This document shows positions 12,271 through 23,890 of a DNA stretch of 64,000 nt, one piece after another. Below the pieces are notes generated by a model that was given only the letters and a program-made list of their open reading frames with translations, was not told the DNA's origin and did no database searches. A program made the position numbers and the translations under genes. Source of the DNA: Berberis thunbergii (Eukaryota > Streptophyta > Magnoliopsida > Ranunculales > Berberidaceae); NCBI GenBank assembly GCA_003290165.1, contig QNQO01006240.1, positions 1-64,000 on the forward strand, given 5' to 3'. Position 1 is the first letter of the stretch. Every line of letters begins with the position of its first letter.

Positions 12271-14106
12271 TGATGCTATTAAGCAAGTGCCTAAGAATGC
12301 AAAAATTTTTAGGGAGCTTTGCTCAACAAAGAGACGACTTCAAAACGGAGAGATAGTTAAGGTGAGTGAGAATGTCTTCGCAATTCTACAAAGGAAATTG
12401 TCGTTGAAGTGTAAGGATTCAGGTAGTTTTTCTATCCCTTGTGTTATCGGTAATACTAAAATTGAAAATGCAATGTTAGACTTAGTTGCATCAATTAATG
12501 TTATGCCGTATTTTGTTTATCGTTTTATGAATCTCGGGGAGCTAAAAAATGATGGTGTAATTATTCAATTGGTTGGTCGTTCTAATACATATCCTCGAGG
12601 TTTGTTGGAAGATGTGTTGGTGCAGGTTAATCATTTGATCTTCCTAGCGGATTTTTATGTGCTTGAAATCGAAGATTCGACACAGTCAACACCTTTGACT
12701 CTTATTTTAGGGTGCCCCCTTCATGAAAACTGCAAGGACAAATATTGATGTGCATGCGGGGAAACTGACCATGGAATTTGATGATGATGTGATTGGCTTC
12801 AACATCTTTGAAGCCATGAGGTATCATGTTGATAATCATTCTTGTTTTTCTATTGACGAGGTTGATATTTCGTCCCAGGAATTTCTTGACGTCATGAACG
12901 AGGATGAACTTGAAATCACCATTACCACTGCCGCCGGATATGAGAGAAATGGAGTTCTTTGTGACAATAATATCTCAGCCAATAACATGAGGAAGGATAT
13001 CATTGAGACTGTGTCAGCCTTGGAGTCAATGTCACGAATTATTTGTGAGTTACCTCCTCCAATTATTATTCCCTCATCTACTAATAAACTTTTACCTTGT
13101 GTGATTCAGGCACCTACACTTGAGCTTAAACCATTACCGGATCACTTGAAGTACGCGTATTTGGGAGATGATGAGACATTGCATGTCATCATATCATCAT
13201 TACTCACAGTTTTAGAGGAGGAAAAACTTATTCGAGTTATGAAGGAATACAAGACTGCAATTGAGTGGGCATTGGCTGACATTAAGGGTATTAGCCCTAT
13301 CACTTGTATGCACCGTATACTTCTCGAAGAAGGTGCAAAGCCGACTAGAGAAGCTCAGCACCGCCTAAACCCCCATCTGAATAAAGTTGTGAAGAAATCA
13401 TTAAACTCCTTTATTGTGGCGTGATCTACCCTATTTCAGATAGCAAATGGGTCTCACCAGTGCAAGTAGTGTCGAAGAAGTCTGGCATAACTGTAGTAAA
13501 GAAGGAGGAAAACGAGTTGGTTCCCACGTGAATGCAAACTGGGTGGCGGGTTTGTATTGACTATAGAAAGTTGGTTCCCAGGTCAATTGCTTGAAAGGTT
13601 GGTCGGTCGACCTTTTTATTGTTTTCTTGATGGTTATTCAGGATATAATCAAATTGTCATTGCCCTAGAGGATCAAGAAAAGACAATCTTCACATGTCCA
13701 TTCAACACTTTCGCATATAGAAGAATGTCATTCGGTTTGTGTAATGCCCAAGCTACCTTCAAAAGATGCATGGTAAGTATATTTTTAGACTTTATTGAAA
13801 AATTCATTAAGGTTTTTATGGATGATTTTAGTGTTTTCGGTGATTTTTATGACCATTGTCTGGATAATCTTGCCTTGATTCTAAAACGATGCATTGATTT
13901 CTAAAATGGTGCATTGATCTTAACCTTGTATTAAATTGAAAAAATGTCACTATGGTTAATCAAGGTATTGTATTAGGCCATGTGGTTTCAGCTAAGGGTA
14001 TTGAGGTTGATAAAGCTAGAATAGATCTTGTACGTTACTTACCCTCTCCTTTTTCGGTGAGAGAGGTTCATTATTTTCTTGGACATGCAGGATTCTATAG
14101 GTGATT
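12271..14106 (+). pseudogene. Athila-like protease and reverse transcriptase, first half of pol
   Basis: The protease region lies at about 12410-12750 (AMLDLVASINVMPYFVYR). The usual catalytic DLG triad reads DLV, so the active-site Gly is changed. A linker follows (VIQAPTLELKPLPDHLKYAY, 13100-13160), then the RT N-terminus up to 13424, a broken stretch (SDSKWVSPVQVVSKKSG, 13436-13490), and the RT palm at 13557-13904 (PFYCFLDGYSGYNQI; FMDDFSVF is the YVDD box). Frame changes occur near 12725, 13424 and 13905. The gene is cut at 14106, within GFYRR-FIKDFS, by the 14107-22058 insertion and resumes at 22064. Confidence 0.85.
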
Positions 14107-17100
14107 TGTAATACCTGCCTAATTAAATAAATATAAAAATTTTCTTATTTATTAATTGCGGCATATGTTGTAATCTCAATTATTGGGAAAAAGATTTGTT
14201 TTGTTTGTCATTGCTAAATAGAATAAGGTGTGTGTGTGTGTGTTTAGCCAAAATTTGAAAACCCAAAAAAATAAGACATTTGCCTTAAGTAAACTAATTA
14301 GTCACACTCTAAAAAAAAAGTGCACATATACTTTAGTTAAACCTTAATCTTGATGGGTTTTATTCCATTTTCTTGGGCTTGAGTTTGGGCTTTCATGAAA
14401 GTAATGGTTAGGGTATTGGTTAGAGGGAAATAAAAGTTAAAAGAATAAGAGATGAGTGATGGTTGTGTTTAGCTAAATAAACCCTAATTAAAAACTCGTT
14501 TAAGCCCTAGCCTACATTTTTTCTCTCTGGATACACACAGAAGAAAAGAAAAACTTACGTTGAAAAATGTGGGAGGTGCTGAAGGAAGAAATTTGCTCAA
14601 ATCTTGAGATTCTTGCAAAAAGAGGTGAGTAAAACTCTATCCTTAGACATTTTGATTTTATTTACATCTTTAATGGAAGAAAAAAATCGATTTGACATTG
14701 TTGGTTTGATTTATATTTTTAATGAAAAATCGATTTGAAATTTTGGTTTGATTTAAACCTTAAATGAAAAAAAATGAATTGACATCACTGTTAACTGTTT
14801 ATGTTGATATTATTGTTCTTGTTCCTGTTTGACATCATTGTTCCTATTTGATATCACTGTTCACTGTTCTGATTTTACATCATTGTTTCTGTTCCTATTC
14901 TTGTTTGGCATCAATGTTCACTGTTCCTCATCGGGTTTTACATCACTGTTCCTGTTTGACATCACTGTTCACTGTTTTGGTTTGACATCACTGTTCCTGT
15001 TTGATATCACTTTTCATTGTTCCCGTTTTACATTCACTGTTTCTGTTCCTGTTGTTTGACATCAATGTTGACTGTTCCTGTTGCGGTTTTACATCGCTGT
15101 TTCTGTTCATGTTCCTGTTTGACATCACTGTTCCCTGTTCCTTTTTGACATCACTGTTAAAAAAAATGAAAGTTATTGTCCTTATAGGGATAGTTTGCAT
15201 GACATCATATGAGTATGTGGCTATTCCTACTACTTAGTGTACATTTTAATATTAGTTCATTTTTATTTTATTTTTTATTTTTTATGGAGTATTAGATATT
15301 TGTGCACAACAATGGTTTAAATAATAATATTATTTGCTTTATTAATATAATAATCAAGTTTGTTTGATGTATGGTGTAAATTCCTTGATTTCTCGGTATG
15401 TTGATGTGGTGTAACAATCTTAATTATAGCCCATTATAAACTTTAGGGCTTTATTAAAAATTTCTAAAGCTATGACTTTTGTCAGTAAAGGAAACTTTCT
15501 ATGTGCCTCCACTATAGTGTGAATACTGACTCTATAGGGATTGGTGTAGTGAGTGGGACTTGGTACGTTGGATCTGGAACCCATTGATAATCCCATTAGA
15601 ACACTGATACGTAATCCGATTGTCCCTCTAAAACACCAATTTTTCCTTGGAATTCTAGCGTGTCATCTTGAGTATGGCTTTGCTTGAGTTTGGGTTGAGG
15701 GAATATAAGTGCAATCTCTAAACCTTGTTAAGTTTTGTTATCACCTCGAGTTTCTCTCGAGAGTTCTTGATTATACTATAGACTGTTGAATGTCGGAAAT
15801 TCAAAGTTTTATTAACTTTTTTTTTGGTTGATGGTATTGTGCATTATTCTTATTACCATCATAGTTGGATGAGGGCATCCCTAAAATATCACTGAGATAG
15901 TGAAGTCGAGAAATTTTGGAGTCTCATTTTACTTATAGGTTATACCGAAGGGAAGATGTGGGAACTAGTTCCATTTGCTGGGTGTTAGGTGGTTTTAGCT
16001 ACTTGGTTATTCTGAGTGTGCTAGATTTCACCACGGTAAATAAACTTGGGTATTAGTAGTGTTATGCAAGTTAGTATTTGTAATTTTACATTATGGCTTT
16101 AAATACGTGGTTAGTATCTAATCAGATGATAAACTTGTATTTGACTGATATGCAATTTGTCTTGCTAAGGAGTATCCTTATATTGAATGAGTTTGGTCCC
16201 TATTGTGTTATAGAAATCTATTTATGAAAATATTATTTGTTCCCCAAGAGAATGGTGGATACTGTGGTTGATTTATTTATGGTTGACAAAGCGTCACCAT
16301 AAAAGAGTTTTGAGGATTTATTTATTTTTATGCTCTTTTCCACAACTCTGAAAAAAAAAGTGAAATGAATAAAAAATTTGTTTTGTATACATACTTGGTT
16401 GTATACGTGTGATAAAATATTGGGTATGCAGACTTGCTTGCATATCGGTGCACCGTTCCATGTGAGTTTGGTTGTACGTGTAGAGTTAGGAAATGCTTGC
16501 CCTGGATCGAACGTCGGGTGAGATGACATGTTCCTCAATGTGGCACCCCACTTGGAACATGTACGCTTCGAGTGGTTTTGAAGGCAAAGGATGCACACTT
16601 GGGTGAGGTGTGTTCGGCACAAGGAGGATAATGCGATTGTGGAAAAGAAGCGAGATTTCTTTTTTGTGTATGTGCATTATTACCTTAAAGGAAGAAACTA
16701 AATGCTAATTCAACCATTGAATGAGAACTACATGTCTTCCTAAAGGTAGAAAATGTGTTTTGTTAATATTTCAATAATAGTCCAATATGACTATGAATTG
16801 TATCATTGTTTGAAAATAAATCACATTTGTGAGGACTGATAACTTAGAAATATTATCCGGTTGCTTTTAACTTTTTCATGCAGGATGGCAAGTCTACTCA
16901 TATTTCTAAGTCAATTTCTATAGTTAGGATGATAACACTTTTGCCTCATTGAGGAACTACCTGATGTATGGTTGTTTATTGTTTTTGTTTATTTTGATGT
17001 TTTCATGTGCGGATTTATTGATTTTGGGATGAAGATTTCTCACACAAGCTTTATTGCTGACCCAAGTAAGCTTTTGCTTCTTGGGTACATTCCTTTGTGA

Positions 17101-17349
17101 ATGTAGCCGATTAACCTTTCAGGTTTAGAGACTTTTGAGCAGCGTTACTGGAGTTCCGTTAGTGGAGCTAGCAACGTTAGAGTCTCTCTGAGTTAGATTT
17201 TTATTTGTTTCAGTAACTAAATCATGTTTAGTTGTTGCTTCTATTTGTTTATGTTGTTATCGAATTTTCACTTCCCGAGTTTTGGGGGAAACGGATAATC
17301 CTACGTGAATTTTAGGATTTTCTTTTTCTTCGAAAATCGGGGCGTGACA
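14107..17349 (+). repeat. Full 5' LTR (3243 bp) of the palindromic element
   Basis: It has TG...CA ends, directly followed by the primer-binding site. It contains a (TG)n run near 14229, a degenerate minisatellite at 14790-15165, and about 1.2 kb (16130-17349) that is missing from both other LTR copies. No coding sequence is recognised; short frames rich in TSLF/HCS come from translating the minisatellite. Confidence 0.88.
14790..15165 (+). repeat. LTR minisatellite built on TTTGACATCACTGTTCCTG
   Basis: Degenerate tandem units of about 20-50 bp alternate TGACATCACTGTTC with GTTTTACATCACTGTTTCTG. Homologous arrays of different length lie at 18515-18846 and, inverted, at 21000-21375. Confidence 0.8.
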
Positions 17350-17842
17350 GTTTGGTATCAGAGCATTTGGTTAGCCTAGGCTGGGGTAGAGTCTAGGTGA
17401 TCCTCGAAATGTGGATATGGGAGAGTAGTAGTGTGAATGTCTAGAGACAAAGTGACAAGGGTGAACCTTAAACTTTTATTATTGTTTCTTTTTCTTCGTG
17501 AATGTCGAGATGAGATTTCTGTGACCTAAGTATTCGGGGCTAATCATAACTTATTTTAATGTCAATAGTGGATGACATTATTCCGTGTAGTTTCCTTGTA
17601 GCGGTTTGTTATCTTAAATCTTTAGTTAACCCTTTTCGCGAATCTCGGGACGAGATTCTTTTTGAGTTGTATATATTGTAATACCCCTACTTTTTCAATG
17701 ACAATTAAAATTTATGCAACTAAAAAAAAATTGAAAATTTTGTTTTAAAATTTTCTTTCGTTTGACAAGTTATATTTTCGAAATTCGGTTAACTTTCTTT
17801 CCTACCGAATCTCGGGACGAGATTCTTTTGAGTTGTATAGAT
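17350..17842 (+). other. Internal domain of the palindromic element, non-coding
   Basis: It begins with the primer-binding site. The only notable structure is a direct repeat of AATCTCGGGACGAGATTCTT followed by a TTGAGTTGTAT..TTGTAATACC block, at about 17640-17697 and 17812-17850. This gives a decoy LTR start (TGTAATACCCC at 17688) about 155 bp before the real one. GAATCTCGGGACGAGATTC is itself a perfect palindrome. Confidence 0.7.
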
Positions 17843-19816
17843 TGTAATACCTGCCTCATTAAATAAATATAAAAATTTCTTATTTATTAATTGTGGCATA
17901 TGTTGTAATCTCAATTATTGGGAAAAAGATTTGTTTTGTTTGTCATTACTAAATAGAATAAGGTGTGTGTGTGTGTGTGTTTAGCCAAAATTTGAAAACC
18001 CAAAAAAATAAGACATTTGCCTTAAGTAAACTAATTAGTCACACTCTAAAAAAAAGGGTGCACATATACTTTAGCTAAACCTAATCTTGATGGGTTTTAT
18101 TCCATTTTCTTGGGCTTGAGTTTGGGCTTTCATGAAAGTAATGGTTAGAGGGAAATAAAAGTTAAAAGAATAAGAGATGAGTGATGGTTGTGTTTAGCCA
18201 AATAAACTCTAATTAAAAACTCATTTAAGCCCTAGCCTCTTTTTTTCTCTCTAGATACACACAGAAGAAAGTAAAACTTACGTTGATAAATGTGGGAGGT
18301 GCTGAAGGTAGAAATTTGCTCAAATCTTGAGATTCTTGCAAAAAGAGGTGAGTTAAACTCTATCCCTAGACATTTTGATTTTATTTACATTTTTAATGGA
18401 GGAAAAAAAATTGATTTGTCATTGTTGATTTGATTTATATCTTTAATGAAAATCGATTTGAAATCTTGGTTTCATTTAAACCTTAAATGAAAAAAAAAAA
18501 AAAAAAACGAATTGACATCACTGTTCATGTTGACATTACTGTTCCTGTTTGACATCACTGTTCCGGTTTTACATCACTTTTTCTGTTCTTGTTCCTGTTT
18601 GACATCAATGTTCACTGTTCTTGTTCCTGTTCCTGTTTTACATCACTGTTTATGTTCCTGTTCTTGTTTGACATCACTGTTCACTGTTCTGGTTTGATAT
18701 CACTGTTCCGATTTTACATCACTGTTTTTGTTCATGTTCCTGTTTGACATCAATGTTCATTGTTCCTATTTCGGTTTTACATCACTGTTTCTGTTCCTGT
18801 TCCTGTTTGACATCACTGTTCCCTGTTCCTGTTTGACATCACTGTTCAAAAAAAAGTTATTGTCCTTATAGGGATAGTTTGCATGACATCATATGAGTAT
18901 GTGGCTATTCCTACTACTCAGTGTACATTTTAATATTAGTTCATTTTTTATTTTATTTTTTATGGAGTATGGAGTATTAGATATTTGTGCACAACAATGG
19001 TTTAAATAATAATATTATTTGCTTTATTAATATATTAATCAAGTTTGTTTGATGTATGGTGTAAATTCCTTGATTTTTGGGTATGTTGATGTGGTGTAAC
19101 GATCCTAATTATAGCCCATTATAAATTTTAGGGCTTTATTAAAATTTTCCAAAGCTATGACGTTTGTCAGTGGAGTAAACTTTCTATGTGCCTCCACTAT
19201 AGTGTGAATACTGACTCTATAGGGATTGGTGTAGTGAGTGGGACTTGGTACGTGGGATCTGGAACCCATTGATAATCCCATTAGAACGCCGATACGTAAT
19301 CCGATTGTCCCTCTAAAACACCAATTTTTCCTTGGAATTCTGACGTGTCATCTTGAGTATGGCTTTGCTTGAGTGTGGGTTGAGGGAATATAAGTGCAAT
19401 CTCTAAACATTGTTAAGTTTTGTTATCACCTCGATTTTCTCTCGAGTTCTTGATTATACTATAGACTGTTGAATGTCGGAAATTCAAAGTTTTCTTAACT
19501 TAGTTTTTTTTTTTTTGGCTGATGGTATTGAGCATTATTCTTATTACCATCATAGTTGGATGAGGGCATCCCTAAAATCTCACTGAGATAGTGAAGTCGT
19601 GAAATTTTGGAGTCTCATTTTACTTATAGGTTATACCAAAGGGAAGATGTGGGAACTAGTTCCATTTGTTGGGTGTTAGGTGGTTTTAGCTACTTGGTTA
19701 TTCTGAGTGTGCTAGATTTCATCACGGTAAATAAACTTGGGTATTAGTAGTGTTATGCAAGTTAGTATTTGTAATTTTACATTATGGCTTGAAATACGTG
19801 GTTAGTATCTGATCAG
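17843..19816 (+). repeat. Partial LTR copy, left arm of a ~4.2 kb palindrome
   Basis: It starts TGTAATACCTGCC and follows the 5' LTR base for base, with small differences, up to TTAGTATCTGATCAG. The LTR then stops and the reverse arm begins. It includes the minisatellite (18515-18846) and a (TG)n run. Confidence 0.88.
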
Positions 19817-22058
19817 TCAAATACAAGTTTATGATCTGATTAGATACTAACCACGTATTTCAAGCCATAATGTAAAATTGCAAATACTAACTTGCATAAC
19901 ATTACTAATACCCAAGTTTATTTACCATGGTGAAATCTAGCACACTCAGAATAACCAAGTAGCTAAAACCACCTAGTACCCAACAAATGGAACTAGTTCC
20001 CACATCTTCCCTTTGGTATAACCTATAAGTAAAATGAGACTCCAAAATTTCTCAACTTCACTATCTCAGTGAGATTTTAGGGATGCTCTCATCCAACTAT
20101 GATGATAATAAGAATAATGCACAATACCATCAGCTACTAAAAAAAAAAAAAAACTAAGTTAAGAAAACTTTGAATTTCCGACATTCAACAGTCTATAGTA
20201 TAATCAAGAACTCGAGAGAAACTCGAGGTGATAACAAAACTTAACAAGGTTTAGAGATTGCACTTATATTCCCTCAACCCACACTCAAGCAAAGCCATAC
20301 TCAACATGACACGTCAGAATTCCAAAAAGCCATACTCAACATGACACGTCAGAATTCCAAGGAAAAATTGGTGTTTTTGAGGGACAATCGGATTACGTAT
20401 CAACGTTCTAATGGGATTATCAATGAGTTCCAGATCCCACGTACCAAGTCCTACTCACTACACCAATCCCTATAGAGTCAGTATTCACACTATAGTGGAG
20501 GCACATAGAAAGTTGCCTCCATTGACAAAAGTCATAGCTTTAGAAAATTTTAATAAAGCCCTAAAATTTATAATGGGCTATAATTAGGATCGTTACAGCA
20601 CATCAACATACCCAGAAATCAAGGAATTTACATCATACATCAAACAAACTTGATTATTATATTAATAAAGCAAATAATATTATTATTTAAACCATTGTTG
20701 TGCACAAATAAAAAATAAAAAATAAAAAATAAAAAATAAAAAATAAAAAATAAAAAATAAAAAATAAAAAATAAAAAATAAAAAATAAAAAATAAAAATA
20801 AAATATAAAAATAAAAAATAAAAAATAAAAAAATAAAAAATAAAAAATAAAAAATAAAAAATAAAAAATAAAAAATAAAAAAAATAAAAATAAAAAATGA
20901 ACTAATATTAAAATGTATAATGAGTAGTAGGAATAGCCACATACTCATATGATGTCATGCAAACTATCCCTATAAGGACAATAATTTTCATTTTTTTTAA
21001 CAGTGATGTCAAACAGGAACAGGGAACAGTGATGTCAAGCAGGAACAAAAACAGTGATGTAAAATCGGAACAAGAACAGTGAACATTGATGTCAAACAGG
21101 AGCAGGAACAGAAATAGTGATGTAAAACCAGAACAGTGAACAATGATATCAAATAGGAATAGTGATGTCAAACCAGAACAATGAACAGTGATGTCAAATA
21201 GGAACCAAAACAGTGATGTAAAACCGGAACAGGAACAGTGAACATTGATGTCAAACAAGAACATAAACAGTGATGTAAAACCGGAACAATGAACAGTGAT
21301 ATCAAACAGAAACAGTGATGTCAAACAGGAACAGGAACAGTAATATCAACATGAACAGTGAACAATGATGTCAATTCGTTTTTTTTTTTTCATTTAAGGT
21401 TTAAATAAAACCAAGATTTCAAATAGATTTTTCATTAAAGATATAAACAAACCAACAATGTCAAATCGATTTTTTTTCCTCCATTAAAGATGTAAATAAA
21501 ATCAAAATGTCTAGGGATAGAGTTTTACTCACCTCTTTTAGCAAGAATCCCAAGATTTGAACAAATTTCTTCCTTCAGCACCTCCCGCATTTTTCAACGT
21601 AAGTTTTTCTTTTCTTCTGTGTGTATCCAGAGAGAAAAAAAGGAGGCTAGGGCTTAAATGAGTTTTTAATTAGGGTTTATTTGGCTAAACACAATAATCA
21701 CTCATCTCTTATTCTTTTAACCTTTATTTCCCTCTAACCAATACCCTAACCATTACTTTCATGAAAGCCCAAACTCAAGCCCAAGAAAATGGAATAAAAC
21801 CCATCAAGATTAGGGTTTAACTAAAGTATATGTGCACCCTTTTTTTGAGAGTGTGACTAATTGGTTTACTTAAGGCAAATGTCTTATTTTTTTAGGTTTT
21901 CAAATTTTGGCTAAACACACACACACACACACACACACCTGATTCTGTTTAGCAATGACAAACAAAACAAATCTTTTTCGCAATAATTGAGATTACAACA
22001 TATGCCACAATTAATAAATAAGAAATTTTTATATTTATTTAATTAGGCAGGTCTTACA
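19817..22058 (-). repeat. Inverted partial LTR copy, right arm of the palindrome
   Basis: Read on -, it starts TGTAAGACCTGCC at 22058 and runs to about 19817. It extends about 24 bp further into the LTR than the left arm does. It has its own minisatellite (21000-21375) and an expanded AAAAAT array (20709-20897) that is short in the other two copies. Confidence 0.88.
20709..20897. repeat. (AAAAAT)n microsatellite
   Basis: About 190 bp of AAAAAT/AAAAATA units with a few interruptions, found only in the inverted LTR arm. The same site in the other LTR copies (about 15255-15285 and 18940-18965) is a short ATTTT tract. Confidence 0.92.
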
Positions 22059-22063
22059 TGATT

Positions 22064-23890
22064 TATCAAAGATTTTTCTAAGATTTCTTGACCATTATGT
22101 CAACTCCTACAAAAAGATGTGCCATTTGAGTTCAATAATGATTATCAGACAGTGTTTGACAAACTTAAGGAGTTGTTGACATCAGCAACTATCATATCAT
22201 TGCGCCATCGGATTGGAGTCTTCCATTTGAGCTTATGTGTGACGCATCAGATTATGCCTTTGGTGCAGTTCTAGATCAACGCAGGGACAAACATCTTCAT
22301 GCCATCAACTAAGCTTCCCAGACCTTGAATGATGCTCAATTGAATTATTCCACAACTGAAAAGAGAGTTGTTGTATTTGCTTTAGAGAAATTTTGATCTT
22401 ATTTAAATAGAACTAAAATTATAATTTTCTTCGATCATGCAGCTTTAAAATACTTGCTTACGAAGAAAGAAGCGAAATCGAGACTTATACGGTGGATACT
22501 TCTTCTTCAAGAGTTTGATGTGGAGTTCAAGGATAAAAAAGGGAGTGAAAACGCGCTAGCTGACCACATGAGCCATTTGGTGAGCAATGAGGAGCCCCTG
22601 CCAATTTTTGAGACTTTTCCTGATGAGTAACTATTTTTTGTCGAGGTAAGTGAACCATGGTATGTTGATATTGTGAATTACCTTGTATCCAAACAGACTC
22701 GAGTTCAGAAAGATGAGCTCAAATGGGATGATCCTTATTTGTGGAAGTGTTGTGTTGATCAATTGATTAGAAGGTGTGTGCCCGATTCTGAATTTAATTC
22801 GATATTGACATATTGTCATTCTTATGCTTGTGGAGGACACTTTCGAACTTAAAAAATAGCTCGTAAGGTTTTAAAGTGTGGATTTTATAAGCCTACTTTA
22901 TTTAAGGATGCTAGATTATTTTGCATGACTTGTGACCGATGTCAAAGGACAGGTAACTTAAGCCCTAAGGATCAAATGCCACAAAATCCTATATATAGTG
23001 TGGAAATTTTTTATGTATGGGGTATTGATTTCATGGGTCCATTTCTTTCTTCTAATAGTTTCATTTATATATTATTTGTTGTTGATTATGTTTCAAAGTG
23101 GGTGGAAACAAAAGCCCCCATACTGATGATTCCAAAATTGTTGTAGAGTTTATTCGTTCTAACATTTTTGCAAAGTTTGGAATGCCGTGAGTGATTATAA
23201 ATGATGGAGGTTCCTACTTTTGCAACCGTACAATTGAAGTTTTGCTTAAGAAATACAATGTCACACGTAAGGTTTCAACACCTTATCATCCCCAAACAAG
23301 CCGAAGTTTCAAATCGTGAAATCGAGGGAATACTTGAGAAGACAGTAAAGCCCACCCGCAAAGACTGGAGCATGCGACTTGATGACACTTTACGGGCATA
23401 TCGGACAACATATAAGACACCTATAGGGATGTCTCCCTTCCGGATTGTATATGGGAAACCATGTCATCTACTAGTTGAGCTAGAACATAGGGCACATTGG
23501 GCAATTAATACTTTCAATATGAACATTGATGATGCTGACCTTCATAGGAAATTGCAGCTGAACGAGCTTGAAGAGATTCGGAATGACGCATATGAAAGTG
23601 TCAAGATTTATCAGGAGAAAACTAAAGCTTTTCATGATCGCATGATCCGTGGAAAGACTTGTTGTGGGCCAGAAAGTCTTATTTTTCTAGTCACGCCTTC
23701 AACGTTTTCTTGATAAGTTACGTTCTAGATTGGTTGGTCATTTCATTGTTACTAATGTTTTTCCTCATGGTGCTATATAGGTGAAAAGTGTCACAGCTAG
23801 AAAGGAGTTCAAGGCGAATGGGCATTCACTTAAGCCCTATTATGAGTCATTTGTGGAGCATGACGTGAATGACGTATCACTCCATGTTCC
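22064..23890 (+). pseudogene. Athila-like RNase H and integrase, second half of pol
   Basis: It resumes the pol frame cut at 14106 (FIKDFSKIS). RNase H traces include TTEKRVVVFALEKF (about 22350) and DHAALKYLLTKKEAKSRLIR (about 22440-22500). Integrase has the zinc-finger parts HSYACGGH and CMTCDRCQRTG (22815-22955), the first catalytic Asp in WGIDFMGPF (23020), the second in INDGGSYF (about 23195-23220), and the Glu in [10 protein letters not shown] (23290-23325). The C-terminal part continues to 23713 ([15 protein letters not shown]). Stops and frame changes at about 22310, 22620, 22850, 23145, 23190 and 23713 disable it. Confidence 0.85.

Larger units (their letters stand above)
14107..22058 (+). 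mobile_element. Non-autonomous long-LTR retrotransposon ending in an inverted partial LTR
   Basis: The 5' LTR starts TGTAATACCTGCC (14107) and ends GGGCGTGACA (17349). A tRNA-Met primer-binding site TTTGGTATCAGAGC follows (17351-17364). A second LTR copy begins at 17843 after only 493 bp of non-coding interior. That copy runs to about 19816 and turns into an inverted copy of the same LTR part, which ends with the reverse of the LTR start (TGTAAGACCTGCC on -) at 22058. The flanks have a perfect 5-bp duplication TGATT (14102-14106, 22059-22063). No gag or pol is present, so it needed another element's proteins. It interrupts the Athila-like pol. Confidence 0.9.

Noticed and set aside
14829..15237. 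Open frames rich in TSLFLFDITVHCS
   Set aside because: They are translations of the TGACATCACTGTTC minisatellite. The same array in other LTR copies changes frame, so no protein is selected.
20640..20948. 102-codon frame rich in FFIFYFL that looks like a membrane protein
   Set aside because: It is a readout of the AAAAAT microsatellite.
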